From Euphorbia lathyris (taxonomy: Eukaryota > Streptophyta > Magnoliopsida > Malpighiales > Euphorbiaceae): DNA of 64,000 nucleotides. The position numbers and the translations under genes are program-made. Positions 16,601 to 28,565 of this stretch are shown here, one piece after another. Under the pieces are notes generated by a model. It worked only from the letters and a program-made list of their open reading frames with translations, ran no database searches and was not told the origin of the DNA. Location of the stretch: positions 80,989,501-81,053,500 of the forward strand of contig NC_088916.1 of the NCBI RefSeq assembly GCF_963576675.1, read 5' to 3'. Each line of letters opens with the position of its first letter. The first letter of the stretch is position 1.

Positions 16601-17593
16601 CCTAATGTAGAGAAAAGGAAGTAAGGACACCAACCTCATCAAGGAAAAGAAAATCCCACATGAGAAACAAGTGGAATACCAAGCAGCAAACTTCTCTCTG
16701 GAATAAGACTGAGAATTTACAAAGCTTCTGGTTAAAAAAACACCTCAATCAGAAACAATAGCATAATCATAACAATAAAAAAACAGAGAAATCATCAATC
16801 TATCTGGATTCACAAAGATGCTTCAATAGTTTTGCTTGAAAATGACACAAACTTCCAATTTTAAAGCAAAAATTAAGAAATTGAAGAAGAACTGATAATT
16901 ACAGGTTGGAAAAGCCAGAATCAGATTCTCTCCTGCCTAAACTAAAACTAAAATTTGATTCCATGAAAAAGCCCCCTAAATAATCGAAGCAAAAGCAAAG
17001 GCATTTCATCAAACACCATGTGCGCATTCATTCACACCTATTTTCAATTAAATAAACATTTTGCTCAAAATCCAGTTGACAAACACACCTGAAAATGGAG
17101 GAACATTGAGAATCTAATCTATCATTCTAGTTAGAGCCAAAACAGGGAATTTTTGGAAAACGAACAATCCAGAGAGCAGATTCCAAAATTCACGTGGTTC
17201 ACACTGAGAGAAAGAGATGCTTACTTGAAGGAGAGACATGTCCTTAGCTTTTGTGCCTTGTTCTTGAATTTGAATTTTGATGTTTCCAAGTAAATTCGGT
17301 TTTCTTCTGGTGTGTAGAATTCTGACTGATAATGATTGATGCTGACTCTAATCATTGACTGCATAATCTATATTGTTAGATTCATCCATAGATTATTAAA
17401 GATTAGATTATTTAGTTTAATTATCAGTTTATTTATGGGATAGGCTATAAAAATAGCCTAGAGTTTTTGGAAAATTATCAATGCTACAAAATAGCATCAA
17501 TGTAGTTTTTTTTTTTTTTTTATAACCAGCATCAATGTAGTTTAAATTTAAAAAAAAAATACCAATTTAGATCCGATAACAAAATATTATATG
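16601..17593. other. Upstream region of GLR3.7, no coding sequence
   Basis: AT-rich, with no open frame of note and no complete repeat. It may contain the promoter or a distal 5' exon of GLR3.7, but no TATA box or leader can be assigned with confidence. Confidence 0.35.
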
Positions 17594-17602
17594 TTATTCA
17601 TA

Positions 17603-18667
17603 GGCCTAAACCATATACAATCCCTGCACTTACAGGACCACTTATTTACCCTCAACTATTTAAAAGTGGTATTAGGAACTCTCTATTTTTATTATAACCG
17701 AAACAAGATGAAGTTCCAACATTAGTACAAGTGTCCATTGAAGTTGTTGTACGGATTTAGCGAAAGATAAATAAATGAAAATCGAAAACACAGATTTTAC
17801 GTGGTTCACCAACGTTGTGTTGGCTAGTCCACGGGCAGAAGAAGAATAGTTTTTATTAAGGAGGTGGAAAATTAGGATTTATATAAGAGAGTATTTATAG
17901 TACTCAATCTATCCTAAACCGACTTGGACCCCATGATGTCCCCACGATGTCGCTTCCAAGTATATAGACCTCGTTGCTTCATGTAGTAGTGTGTTATACA
18001 GATTCAAAGCATTACGACAGAAGTATTGGAACCAGCTTGCATATATGTAGCCGATTTAGAAGGAGTTAAAGTTATATGCAATTTTTATAAGAGAACTTGT
18101 GTACGGTCTATACTAACCTTTGCAGCTTGTTTTAGTAGTGCACAACCCTTTTCATTATGACCTTTGTGCTTGCAATGAGAACATGTCACGATTATTTCCG
18201 TTATAATGAAAAGAGGGTATATCTTGTTTCCTATTTGGTTTAGTATTGGCATTCGGTATTCTACTTGGAAGCGACATCGTGGGGACATCGTGGGGTCCAA
18301 GTCGGTTTAGGATAGATTGAGTACTATAAATACTCTCTTATGTAAACGCTAATATGTAATCTGATTTTCCGCCTCCTTAATAAAAGTTATTCCCCTTCTA
18401 CCCGTGTACTAGCCAACACAACGTTGGTGAACTACGTAAAATCTGTGTTTTCGATTTTCGTTTATTTATCTTTCGCTAAATCCGCACAACAACTTCCATG
18501 AACACTTGTACTAATTTTGGAACTTCATCTTGTTTCCGTTATAATGAAAAGAGGGGGTTGCTAATACCACTTTTAAATAGTTGAAGGGACAAATAGGTCG
18601 TCCCGTAAATTCAAGAGGCAAAATGACCAAAAGTAATAAGTTCAGGAGGTTGCATGTGGTTTAAGCC
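17603..18667. mobile_element. 1.07-kb foldback element carrying Copia sequence
   Basis: Ends GGCCTAAACCATATAC and GTGGTTTAAGCC, with the perfect 9-bp duplication TTATTCATA on both sides (17594-17602 and 18668-18676). The arms are about 350 bp long and include LTR-like text (CAGATTTTACGTGGTTCACC; TATAAATACTCTCTTA) in inverted orientation. The loop (about 17975-18260) encodes on the minus strand a CCHC knuckle, CSHCKHKGHNEKGC, typical of Copia gag. This looks like retrotransposon sequence inside a Mutator-type foldback. Confidence 0.78.
18085..18300 (-). pseudogene. Copia gag zinc-knuckle fragment
   Basis: A 71-codon frame contains CSHCKHKGHNEKGC, which fits the CX2CX4HX4C pattern of retroviral-type nucleocapsid knuckles. 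The rest of gag is missing. Part of the frame runs into the inverted LTR-like arm, so it is a relic. Confidence 0.55.
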
Positions 18668-18676
18668 TTATTCATA

Positions 18677-19150
18677 TTATTCTGTTAAATTTTGATTTCT
18701 CTCTCCATGTACATTTGACAGAACTTAATGTAGTAATATTAATGACGTATCACGTTTTGTTATCGAGATCTAAATTGCTAAAAAAATTTAAATGTTAAAT
18801 CTATATTAGAACCTAAATTGATATTTCTTCGAAAATCATAGGACTGTCTTGATACCTTATCCTTTATTTATTTATTATGATTAATTGTAATTGGTCATAA
18901 GAGAGGGTTAAGAATTTGAATGGTGAATACTTTAATGGAGTAATTGTAGTCAATGAGCATGTTTTTAATTTTTTAAAATGGACAATAAAAAACTTTTTTT
19001 TTTAAATAGAGGTGGGGTAGTAAATGATAGTGATATGAAATTTTGTTTGATATGATGTACAATTATGATTTTTGTGTGATAATCTAACATTCTAATTCAG
19101 GTAGATATTCTTAGTTTTGGTACAAATTTCAAACATGTGAATAGGTTTTT
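18677..19150. other. Non-coding AT-rich spacer
   Basis: No gene, RNA or complete transposon recognised. Confidence 0.4.
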
Positions 19151-19154
19151 TAAG

Positions 19155-19806
19155 TTTAATACATCACCGCTTTATGAACTTGTCTATAAAAGTAAATTGA
19201 CTTTTTGAACCTTTTTAGTGTCTTACTAGCTCTTTAAATTTACTTACTTTGTATCACCAATTTCCTAAACTTGTCCATAAAAATATATTAGCTTCCTGAA
19301 CTTTGTAAGTGTCTCATCAGTTCCCTAAACTTACTTATTCCGTAACAACTAAATATAAAAACTGATTAAACCTAAATTATAAAAATACATCTTCATCTAT
19401 TCAAGAGGTAATTTTTTCTCTTCTATTACCTTTCAACTTATTATAAGAGTTAGTGTTGCATGTTTGAAAGATCGAATGGATGAGAATCGAGAGTTAGTAT
19501 TATGGTTTTTGTATTTAGTTGTTACGGAATAAGCAAGTTTATGGAGATGATAAGACACTTGCAAAGTTCATGGAGCTAATATACTTTTATGGACAAGTTT
19601 AGGGAGCTGGTGATATGAAATAAGCAAGTTTAGGGAGTTGTTGAGACACTAAAAAAGTTCAGAGTGTCAATCTACTTTTATGGATAAGTTCAGGGAGGTG
19701 GTGATACAGAATAATCAAGTTCAAGGAGCTAGTGAGACATTGCAAAATTCAAGGAGTCAATCTACTATTATGGACAAGTTCAGGGAGCTGGTGATGCATT
19801 AGGCCT
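19155..19806. mobile_element. Foldback element with tandem repeats in its arms
   Basis: Left arm: two units of about 110 bp built on ATGAACTTGTCTATAAAAGT and CTAAACTTGTCCATAAAAAT. Right arm: three or more inverted units (ATGGACAAGTTTAGGGAGCT and relatives). Ends are near TTTAATACATCACC and GGTGATGCATTAGGCC. The arms differ in unit number. Confidence 0.65.
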
Positions 19807-20489
19807 CATGAAATTAAGAGGAATAAAACATATCACTCATACAGGCTACAACCACTACAAGATCACAAATGGAATAAAATAGATTATAAAGAGCAATAAA
19901 ATGACTATAAAAAACAACAAAAAAAATAAAAATACAATAGAAATAGAAATCATATCCTTCTTGTAAGTCGAATACCATTGAAAAAAGGTTGTAGTCCATA
20001 CTTCGTCATTTAGGCTCTTTCGGACATTCAGATTTGAGTTATTTTTTTCGCAACTACGTAGATCTATAGATCTACGGACAAGATGCACATTTTCCGCTCT
20101 TGCTAAGTCTAAAAAAGAATAAATGAAAGAAATATAGTTAATAGGTGCACATCTGACGGAAAAAGAAGTTCAATCAGGAATTATAGAATTCAAACTAGCA
20201 AGAAAAGGTAGATCAGAAACACTAAGCGGCAATGACGGTGATGGAGAGCTGAAGAATCAGAAATTTGGAAGAGAAAATAGGCAGAGAAGCTAGAAAGAAG
20301 TGCGAGCATCTTTCACTAGAGTTAGGCAGTGATATCTTTATGTCTATAGGTATTAGAAATTCACTTTACTAATAAGGATATCTCAGTTTTTTTTTTAATT
20401 TTCGATATTCTTATCTTCATCATCATCTCTTATAATCGCTACTTACTCCATTCTTTTACCCCTACATCCCTCACCCTAGACCGGATCAT
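19807..20489. other. Non-coding spacer
   Basis: Only short chance frames. No conserved domain, RNA gene or clear repeat seen. Confidence 0.4.
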
Positions 20490-21099
20490 TACAGATAACA
20501 CGTTGATAACCGTGCATCTGAACCTTGATTAGTTATCTGAACGTTTCGTTGAGTCTTCCGTGTATCAACCTGTAAAATAAAATAGAATCAAGGTCAGAGA
20601 TGGATCGGAGTCCGACGAACCCTCTCCGGTGAGGATTGAAGAGTATGGACTAGTTGTGAGATAATAGTTAACGTACCGTAGAATGTGGCTATACATGTAT
20701 ATATATTGGGTTAAACCGAATACTTTGTCTGTTATGAGCCCTTTAGGTGTTAGGATTCCTTCTCCTGATTCCTTCTCCTATATTGGATAGGAGCTATTCA
20801 TACCAAAAGGCCGCTGATTCTTTCAGAGTAGTGGGAAAAATACGACATAATATTGCATCAATAGCAGTAGTTGCTTCCATTATTCATCAAAAGTTCTTGA
20901 CGTGGGTGACAAGGTCCAATCCTCCATACTGCATGAAGGTTGGAACCCAAAATCCTCGAGGCATGGGCTGTCATTGAATCTCTTTTGACAGATGTGTGCT
21001 TGTCTCTGCCAAATCAGAATATCCGTCCCAAGAACTAGATTTACGCGAAGAATTCTTCTCGAGGAGTTCCAATATATCCTCCTTGCTGAGGGGCGCATC
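20490..21099 (-). mobile_element. Ty3/gypsy remnant, left part (3' LTR piece plus gag)
   Basis: The block TATGGACTAG...AGTTAACGTACCG (20647-20690) matches 40377-40417, so 20490-20760 is a truncated LTR related to 40220-40704. From 21099 down to about 20770 the minus strand encodes gag-like peptide (RGFWVPTFMQYGG, then ILCRIFPTTLKESAAFW) with several stops. This resembles plant Ty3/gypsy gag, where a 'FPxxLKGPA' type motif is usual. The Copia element at 21100 interrupts it. Confidence 0.6.
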
Positions 21100-21384
21100 T
21101 GTTGGTCCCGTGTAATTAGTTCCAAGGGGGGGATAGGAACTAATGTAACTTTTTCGCGAATTTAATTATACTGACTTGATATTTTGGTGAGTTTGTTAAC
21201 TCGGCTTTTGGTCAGCACGACCGATCTTAATGTAAGACAGCTTTGGTCAGATGTTGACTAAGGCTGTTTTACCGTGAGTTGGGAATTAACACTTTCTGTT
21301 GTCAGCTTCCAACTCAGCACTCTGATTTACTCAGTATCAGCGTAAATGATTTATATGCTGAGTAAATTCAACAGACAACACATG

Positions 21385-21433
<49 letters not shown>

Positions 21434-22552
21434 AGAGAGTTAGAAATTACTCAGTACGACTTATCCTGGTTCGGCCTCTCTGCCTACGTCCAGTCCCCAG
21501 AGTCCTCCGGGCTTTTAGAATCCAATACTGAGCTCTTTAAAGGTAGAGCACAAACCGTTTACAAGGCAGTTGAATATGCAAGAGTACCGTCCTCTATTCT
21601 TCTACTCAACTCCTACTAAGCACCACAACCCAGTACTTAGATTTCTCTACCACTGAATGTTTACAACCAAACACTCAGCACAACACTCTTAATATCACGA
21701 TTGATACAATTTGTTCTTTTTCAAACGAAGAACACTTTAGATGATCACAAACAATCAATCTAGCATTTACACATGAATAGAAAATGGGTGTAAGATCTCT
21801 TTCTTGTTTTTGAGTGCTTTTGAACTTGTATTTTTCTCTCTTGTATTTTTCTTGTTGTACTTCAGCAATGATCTAAGGATTTTGATTGTCCTTATATAGA
21901 CGAAAATCTGGAGGTGGATCATTTGAAATGATTTAGTCGTTAAGTCCAAAACGGCTCTTTTAGGAGACAGCTTCTGGTCAGCTTCAGGTTTTGCAGGCCA
22001 ATCCTGTCCTCTGATTTCTTCAGACGTGAGACTTGTCTTCTTCCTGCAGACGTTGTCTTTTTGTGGCAGTTGTCTTTTAGCAATAATCTATTGACCCATG
22101 CATCTCGGAATGTGTCTTTTGCGTAATTCCGAGGATTCAATTATTGGTGCAGAAGGTTTGCAAAACTTGTCTTCTAGTGAACGGATCTCTCATGTTGTCC
22201 TGAAGATTTACTCAGCTTCTACTTTATTCGTTGTCTTCGTTTGTTGTCAACTTCTATGCTGAGTTCTCTTTTAATCAGTTTTGTTTTGCAAGACAACTTT
22301 TGAGAGGGCTTCTAATGCTGAGTTCCATTCCACTTAGCTTTGTTGAACTTCAGGCTTCTATTCTGCTTAGCTTGTTCTTTGATCTCATGCTGACTTCGTC
22401 ATGTCTTACTTTTTATATCTTTTTGTTTTTAAGTTTATACTCAACATTGAACAAACAGATTAGTACAATTAAATCAAAGCACTTAAATTTAATTGTCTCT
22501 TAATCATAGATGATTTTGTCAAATCAAAATCTTGTGGAAAGGTGTTTCAACA
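21100..22552 (-). repeat. 3' LTR of the Copia element
   Basis: Starts TGTTGGTCCCGTG and ends GTGTTTCAACA on the plus strand. It carries a TA microsatellite (about 21386-21431), which accounts for nearly all of the 27-bp length difference from the other LTR. Confidence 0.92.
21386..21431. repeat. TA dinucleotide microsatellite
   Basis: About 23 TA units in the 3' LTR. The matching site in the 5' LTR (about 38530-38551) has roughly half as many. Confidence 0.9.
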
Positions 22553-23013
22553 AACTCCCCTATTTTGATGTTGGCAAAATACATAATTATGGAACTCAGT
22601 TTTGAAATTCCCCATGATTGAATTATTTCTGAAATTACTCCCCCGTAAGGGTTGCATCTATTGTTCTAACTTAATTCTAAACTTTTCAAGATTGAATCGA
22701 ATAGACTTAGACATGCTTATACTGACTTAGTTCAATTCTAGATATTCCAAGATCTAGTTTAGATGAGTCTAGGTCAGTTTTCAGAAATGGTTAAATACTC
22801 AGTTTGATTCATGGATTGTTTTAGTGTTTTAATGTATACTGAGTATGTTTACTTTTACTTGTTTGTTCAATTTTGATAGATCAGCTTTTAGCACATAATA
22901 TTAAGCATAGTATTCAGATAGTTTGGATAGAATGGTACTTATCATAGATTAACCCATTAAGCACACAAAATATCAAGCACAAAGTACATGCTAAGTCCTA
23001 AAGTATGACTAAG

Positions 23014-26000
23014 CTACGTTTTCTTCTTTAAGTTAACTTGAGCATGATGCTCAGCTTGACACTTGTCTTTTCCTTTTTCTTTACTGCCTAATGCACCACC
23101 TGCGTACTGAGTTCCATCTTGTCTTCTCTCCCCCGTTTTTCCATCATCGGGTGGAGGTGGAATGAAAGTATCATTTCTAGCAGCAGCAGACAAGGCGTTG
23201 GAATAACGCTTCAACCTCCTTGTACTCTCACTCAGGCCATCAATAACTGGAACACTATCATCTTGAATAGATCTAGGAACCCGTAGGGAGCCACTCAGCA
23301 TGCTGATAAGACACTCATGAGATTTGCTGATCCAGGAGATGGACTCAGTTAGCTGGGCATAGGATTGGTGGTACATTTTGAGCACAGCTGAATCATAGAA
23401 TGTGCGTTGAGCATTGGTGATGCACACTGATTTGAGGATGGCTTGTGAAAAGCTCAGAAGTGTTTCATTATTGATGGGGTCAACATCCATCTTTTCCTTG
23501 TTTACATTAAGTAGACGCACAGTTTCACTCAGTTGATCAATGGTACACTGAGAAGTGGAGGAAATCAATTCACGTGTGCAGGTCAGGTCAGAGGTCAACT
23601 TGGAGAAGTATTGATTCAACTCAGCAGAAGTGGCATATTCAGGATGAACCATAGATCCGATATTGGCCAGGTCTATGGTCAGCTTTGCAAAATAGTCTTT
23701 AAGCTTAGTAGAAGTAGCATACCCCGGATTTACCTCAGAGAGACTCTGGATTTTGCCTTTAAGTGAATTCACGTGGTTTACCAACATGAGCAGTAGTTCA
23801 GTCAGTTTGGCAATTGAGTCTTGCTTGGGTTGCTGTGTTTGAACTGTTGTCATAACACTTATAAGATCTTTGAGACCTCGAATCTCGTTAAGAAGTTGAG
23901 TAATGGATGAAATTTAAGGGGACTCAATATTGGCAGACCCAGCAGCATCAGCATTAGACGTGTTTAGATCCTGGAGAAGAGACTGAGCAGATGCAATAAT
24001 TCTACGCCCGGACTCAGTAGCACTCAGATACGCAAATTTACCAGCAGGATTGGACTCAGAGGCAGGAATTGAAGTTGAACTTGATGGTGGTGGAGTTGGC
24101 TGCTTGTCAGTTTGGTTTGGTTGGTCAATTGTTGGACCTTGTGGTAGCTCAGTATGAGGAACTGAGTGCTCAACATTCTGTGTATTCTGAATTTGAGGTG
24201 AAGGACTTACAGAGATGTTGACCTGCTCAATATGATGTGGAAGTTGAGCAGGATGTTCTATAGTTTGCTCCCCATCTTGAGCAACTTGGACTTCGAGCTC
24301 TTGCTCGGCAGGATGTGGATGTTCAGAGGTGTTGGCTTGTTCCTCAATATGAGAAACAGAGGCTTGATTTTGCGCAGGTTCCTTAGGAGGAGACTCAGTA
24401 TCATTGGAGAAGTATCTGAACTGGATGTCAGATAGATCAGTGATTGGGTCTCGAAGCGGAGAATCACCTAACAGATCAATAACAGGTGCTTTGTAGGCTT
24501 TCTTCTTTAGCTTTTTGAATTTCTTAGCTTTAGGAGGTGAAGGGTCAGCTTGAATATCTTCACTAGAGTCAGAAGAGGAGTTTTCCCTAAGCTCAGCATT
24601 GATTTCATCTTCTGCAATGTAATTTTTGGTGAGCTCAACATCAACTGTTGGATGTTCCATATTTGGATTCTCCTCTTGCTCAGCATTTTCCTCAGTTTGT
24701 TTTTGCTCAGCATTCTCTTCTTCCGCAATATCAAGCTGAGTGCCATCATTTCTCTGTTCTTCCTCTTCTTGCTCAATAGGGGTTTGTTCAAGGTCAATCC
24801 CAAGACTTTTGACGAAGTGTGATTTGGGAGTGACAACCCAGTCGAGGGGGTTAGCTTCAACAATTTTCAAAGCAGAACTTCTTCTTTTCTTCTGCAGAGG
24901 TTGATCTGGAGTTTCTTCACTCTCCTCTTCGGGCTCAACTTGCCCTTTTCGTTTCTCTGCTGACTTAGGTGTAACCTGAGTTTGGTCAGCATCAACTTTC
25001 TTCCCCTTAGACATAGCTCGCATCTTCTTTGGGACAGCATCAATGTCCTTTGAGCACGTTTCAAGTGCTTTTCTCTTCTTCTTTGTCTTTGGTGACTCAG
25101 CGGACTCAGCAAGGACTTTCTTTCCTTTATTAGGTTCCGCCTCCTGTTCAGCATCATTTTCTCCCTCATTTTCCTCAACATCTTCAGTGTCCATCTTTGA
25201 CTTCAAAGGCTGGTTGAATACTAGCCCAAACAGCAGAGCCGCTATAATTTCAGTTCCCAAACTCTGAGTCTCATTGATTGTTTCTATTTTCTAATCTTCG
25301 AGGATCTTAGTGATTAGGGAGCCCAGTCTGAGTTTCTTACCTCCTCGTTGAAGTGCACCTACCAGAAACACAGGCATATTGAGAGGGTTGTAGGTCAGCA
25401 TGTGCCATACGAAGCACTGCTCGAAGTTGGAGGCCGACGATACTGAGTTGAGCTTTGGGAAGATGAAGTTGGTCAATATGTAATGAGCCATATTCTGATT
25501 TTGCCCCATACAGGTGCTAGGTATCTCTCCTTTGTGATTCTTCGGTTTGCAGAATTCTTTGACATGGTCAAGCTTTTCTTTGGTTGTCCTAAACTCTTTC
25601 CCTTCTTTTGGCAGGTTGAGTAAGGTTGCTAAGTAAGATGGAGTGACTGTTATCTTGTGGCCCTTGATAGAAGTTTCCAAGTAGTCAGCATCTTCATCGT
25701 CAACATGAAGATTGGAGTAAAATTCCCTAACTAACCTAGGATAGGTTTTCCCAGAAATAGAGAAGAGTCATGCCCATTCATTCTTCTCAATCCACTCACA
25801 GAAGGGTTTTTCAGCGGTGATGAAGCTGGGAGAGAACCACTTACATTTAAGAACTTCAAGGTTGTTGACGTTCTTGTGGACCTTGACCATAGTCCTTTCC
25901 TTGGACTGCTTGTTCTTTGTTGGCTCCTTCTTCTTTGAAGAGCTTGCTGGATCAGCTTGAGGGTTTTTGTTCGGAGTTTGGTCAAGCAGAGGAGGAGATT

Positions 26001-26064
26001 TGGGATTTTCATGGGAGTGATTTCTGCCGGAATCACCACCGGAGACATTTTGAGGATTCGACAT
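23014..26064 (-). pseudogene. Extra frame downstream of pol in the Copia element
   Basis: One reading frame of 1017 codons runs from the ATG at 26062-26064 to the stop at 23014. It is interrupted by three in-frame stops (TGA 25768-25770, TAG 25291-25293, TAA 23914-23916) and no frameshift. The N-terminal third contains CEWIEKNEWA, KTYPRLVREFYSNL and ETSIKGHKITVTPSYLATLL. That resembles the plant 'putative transposon protein' domain often found beside retrotransposons; the assignment is from memory of the pattern and needs a profile search. The middle is very acidic and rich in Gln, Glu and Ala (AEQE-type runs) with basic KKKRK patches. The C-terminal part is helix-rich with YATSxxLxxYFxKLT repeats. 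It lies 489 bp after pol, in the place where Sireviruses carry an additional or env-like frame. No signal peptide or clear membrane span is seen, so an envelope role is not supported. Confidence 0.75.
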
Positions 26065-26553
26065 TTTCTTCTCAGAAATTTTCGAAGAATTTTGGAATTT
26101 AGAGAGAGAGAGAGATTCGAATGCTAAAGGTTTCAATCGTAGAGAGGATTAAGTGGGAAGTCTTCCACTATTTATAAGAATTTAAATCGACCCTATGCTT
26201 TGAACTAGCCATTTTTCCTTGGGTTAATCAATCGACAGAGATTCTGTCATTTATGACACGTTCGGCGCATGGGTTTTGCCATTATTGCTTACGTTATCCC
26301 AGGTGCTATTTGTTACACGTGTTAGCATTTAATGGTCCAAGTGGGCTTTAACTCAGTTTTGCTAGAATGCGAAGCGTTTGTGATACTGAGTACCTAGTTC
26401 TACGTAGATGAATGTCTTATCTCTTAGTAACATAGCATAAGATGATCACTCAGCATGTACATCTACTCAGCATGGGGTGATTTTCTACATTTTAAGCTCA
26501 GCATGCAGTAGTTACTAATATGGTAATCACTCAGCATTCAATTTTTCACATAG

Positions 26554-28560
26554 TTATTGAAGAGGATTAGACATACCGATAGCTTCCCTTAGTATGTTGA
26601 ATTGTTCACGAGCCAAGGGCTTGGTGAAGATATCTGCAAGCTGTTCATCTATTGGTACGTAGGTCAGCTTGATCTCACCCTTTAGTACGTGATCTCTGAT
26701 GAAGTGATGCCTTATGCTGACATGCTTCATCCTGATATGTTGTATTGGATTCTTGGATAGATCAATGGCACTCTTGTTGTCACATTTGATCTCTATTGTT
26801 TCGGTTTTTACTCCATAATCCTCAAGTTGTTGCTTAATCCATAAGACTTGGGCAACACAGCTTCCAGCAGCAACGTACTTAGCTTCAGTTGTAGACAAGG
26901 CAACTGATGACTGCTTCTTGCTGAACCAAGATACTAGACAGCTTCCAAGGAAATGACATCCTCCTGAAGTACTCTTACGTTCTAGCTTATCTCGTCCATA
27001 GTCAGCATCAGTATATCCAGTGAGTGTGAAGTCATTTGAGGTTGGATATCATAAACCTGCATCAACTGAGCTCTGCAAATATCTAAAAATTCTTTTGACA
27101 GCTATAAGGTGAGATTCCCTAGGGTCAGCTTGATATCTTGCACAATAACATACTGAGTACTGGATATCAGGTCTACTAGCAGTGAGATAAAGTAAAGAGC
27201 CTATCATACCTCGATATAACTTGCTATCTACTGACTTACTTTTCTCATCTTTGCATAGGACAGTATCAGTACCCATTGGGGTTGATATGGGCTTGCAGTC
27301 TTCCATATCAAATTTCTTTAACATTTCTTTGGTGTACTTGGACTGACTAATAAAGATGCCGTTCTTACCTTGCTTGATTTGAAGTCCGAGGAAGAAGTTG
27401 AGTTCTCCCATCATAGACATTTTGAACTCAGTTTGCATCTGTTTACTAAATTCTTTGCACAAAGATTCATCAGTAGCACCAAAGATTATATCATCTACAT
27501 ATATTTGTGCAAGTAGGGTATGTTTACCCTTTTTCTTAATGAACAAGATTGTGTCAGCTTTTCCTCTGACATAGTTCTTGGTCAGCAGGAAGTTGGTCAA
27601 CCTCTCATACCAAGCTCTTGGAGCTTGCTTCAGGCCATACAGGGCCTTCTTGAGTTTATAAACGTGATTTGGGAATTTTGGATCTTCAAACCCAAGAGGT
27701 TGGTTAACATATACCTCTTCGTTTATAAAGCCATTAAGAAATGCACTTTTAACATCCATTTGATATAATTTAAAGTTCATAAAACTGGCATAGGCACATA
27801 ATATACGTATAGCTTCTAGCCTAGCAACTAGTGCAAAAGTTTCACCATAGTCAATACCCTCTTGCTGACTATAGCCTTGAGCTACAAGTCGAGCCTTGTT
27901 TCTGACTACATTTCCATGCTCATCTAGTTTGTTTCTAAAGACCCAATTAGTTCCTATGGACTTTTGATTTCTAGGTTTAGGTACTAAATCCCATACCTTG
28001 TTTCTTGTGAATTGATCGAGTTCTTCTTGCATGGCATTGATCCAATACTCATCGTGCTCAGCATCGTTGAAGTTCTTTGGCTCATGTATTGAGACAAAAG
28101 CCACATTGCTTAGATACTTCCGAAGCTGATCTCTTGTCATTACCTTGTTTTCAGCAGCATCAAAAATGGATTTTTCTGAATGTCCTCTTGGAATTCTTAT
28201 TTCTTTGGGCAATGCTAAGTTATTTGGAATAGGTGTTTCTACAATTTCTGCAGGAGTAGATTGGTCAGCAAAGGTAATTTCAACTTCTTGTTTACCTTTG
28301 GTCAGCCCCTGTATTGATGACTCATGAGCTCCATTTTGATCAGCGGAAGCTGAGCTTGGTTCATCTTTAGTGTGCTGGGTTGATTTTCCTGCAGGGTCAG
28401 CTTCATCGAACTCAATATGGACAGACTCTTCTACAATTTGAGTTCGTTTATTATATACTCTATATGCTTTACTGTTTGTTGAGTATCCCAAAAAGATCGC
28501 TTCATCAGCTTTGGCATCAAATTTTGCAAGATTGTCTTTCATGTTGAGTATATAACATTT
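26554..28560 (-). pseudogene. Copia pol: integrase C-terminus, reverse transcriptase, RNase H
   Basis: Reading from 28560: integrase tail ([14 protein letters not shown]), then RT ([37 protein letters not shown], catalytic [21 protein letters not shown]), then an in-frame TGA at 27049-27051, then RNase H (STTEAKYVAA, CDNKSAIDLSKNP, RHHFIRDHV) to 26554. The stop lies in the linker between RT and RNase H, a few residues after AVKRIFRYL. All catalytic RT landmarks are present. The frame upstream is cut by the nested element at 28561-28565. Its role would be to copy the element's RNA into DNA in virus-like particles. Confidence 0.9.
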
Positions 28561-28565
28561 ACACC

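Noticed and set aside
21346..21619. Frames across the TA repeat in the LTR
   Set aside because: Within an LTR, not conserved in length between the two LTR copies.
24232..25267. Several plus- and minus-strand frames overlapping the Copia extra frame
   Set aside because: Shadows of the long minus-strand frame; their residue composition reflects its codon use.
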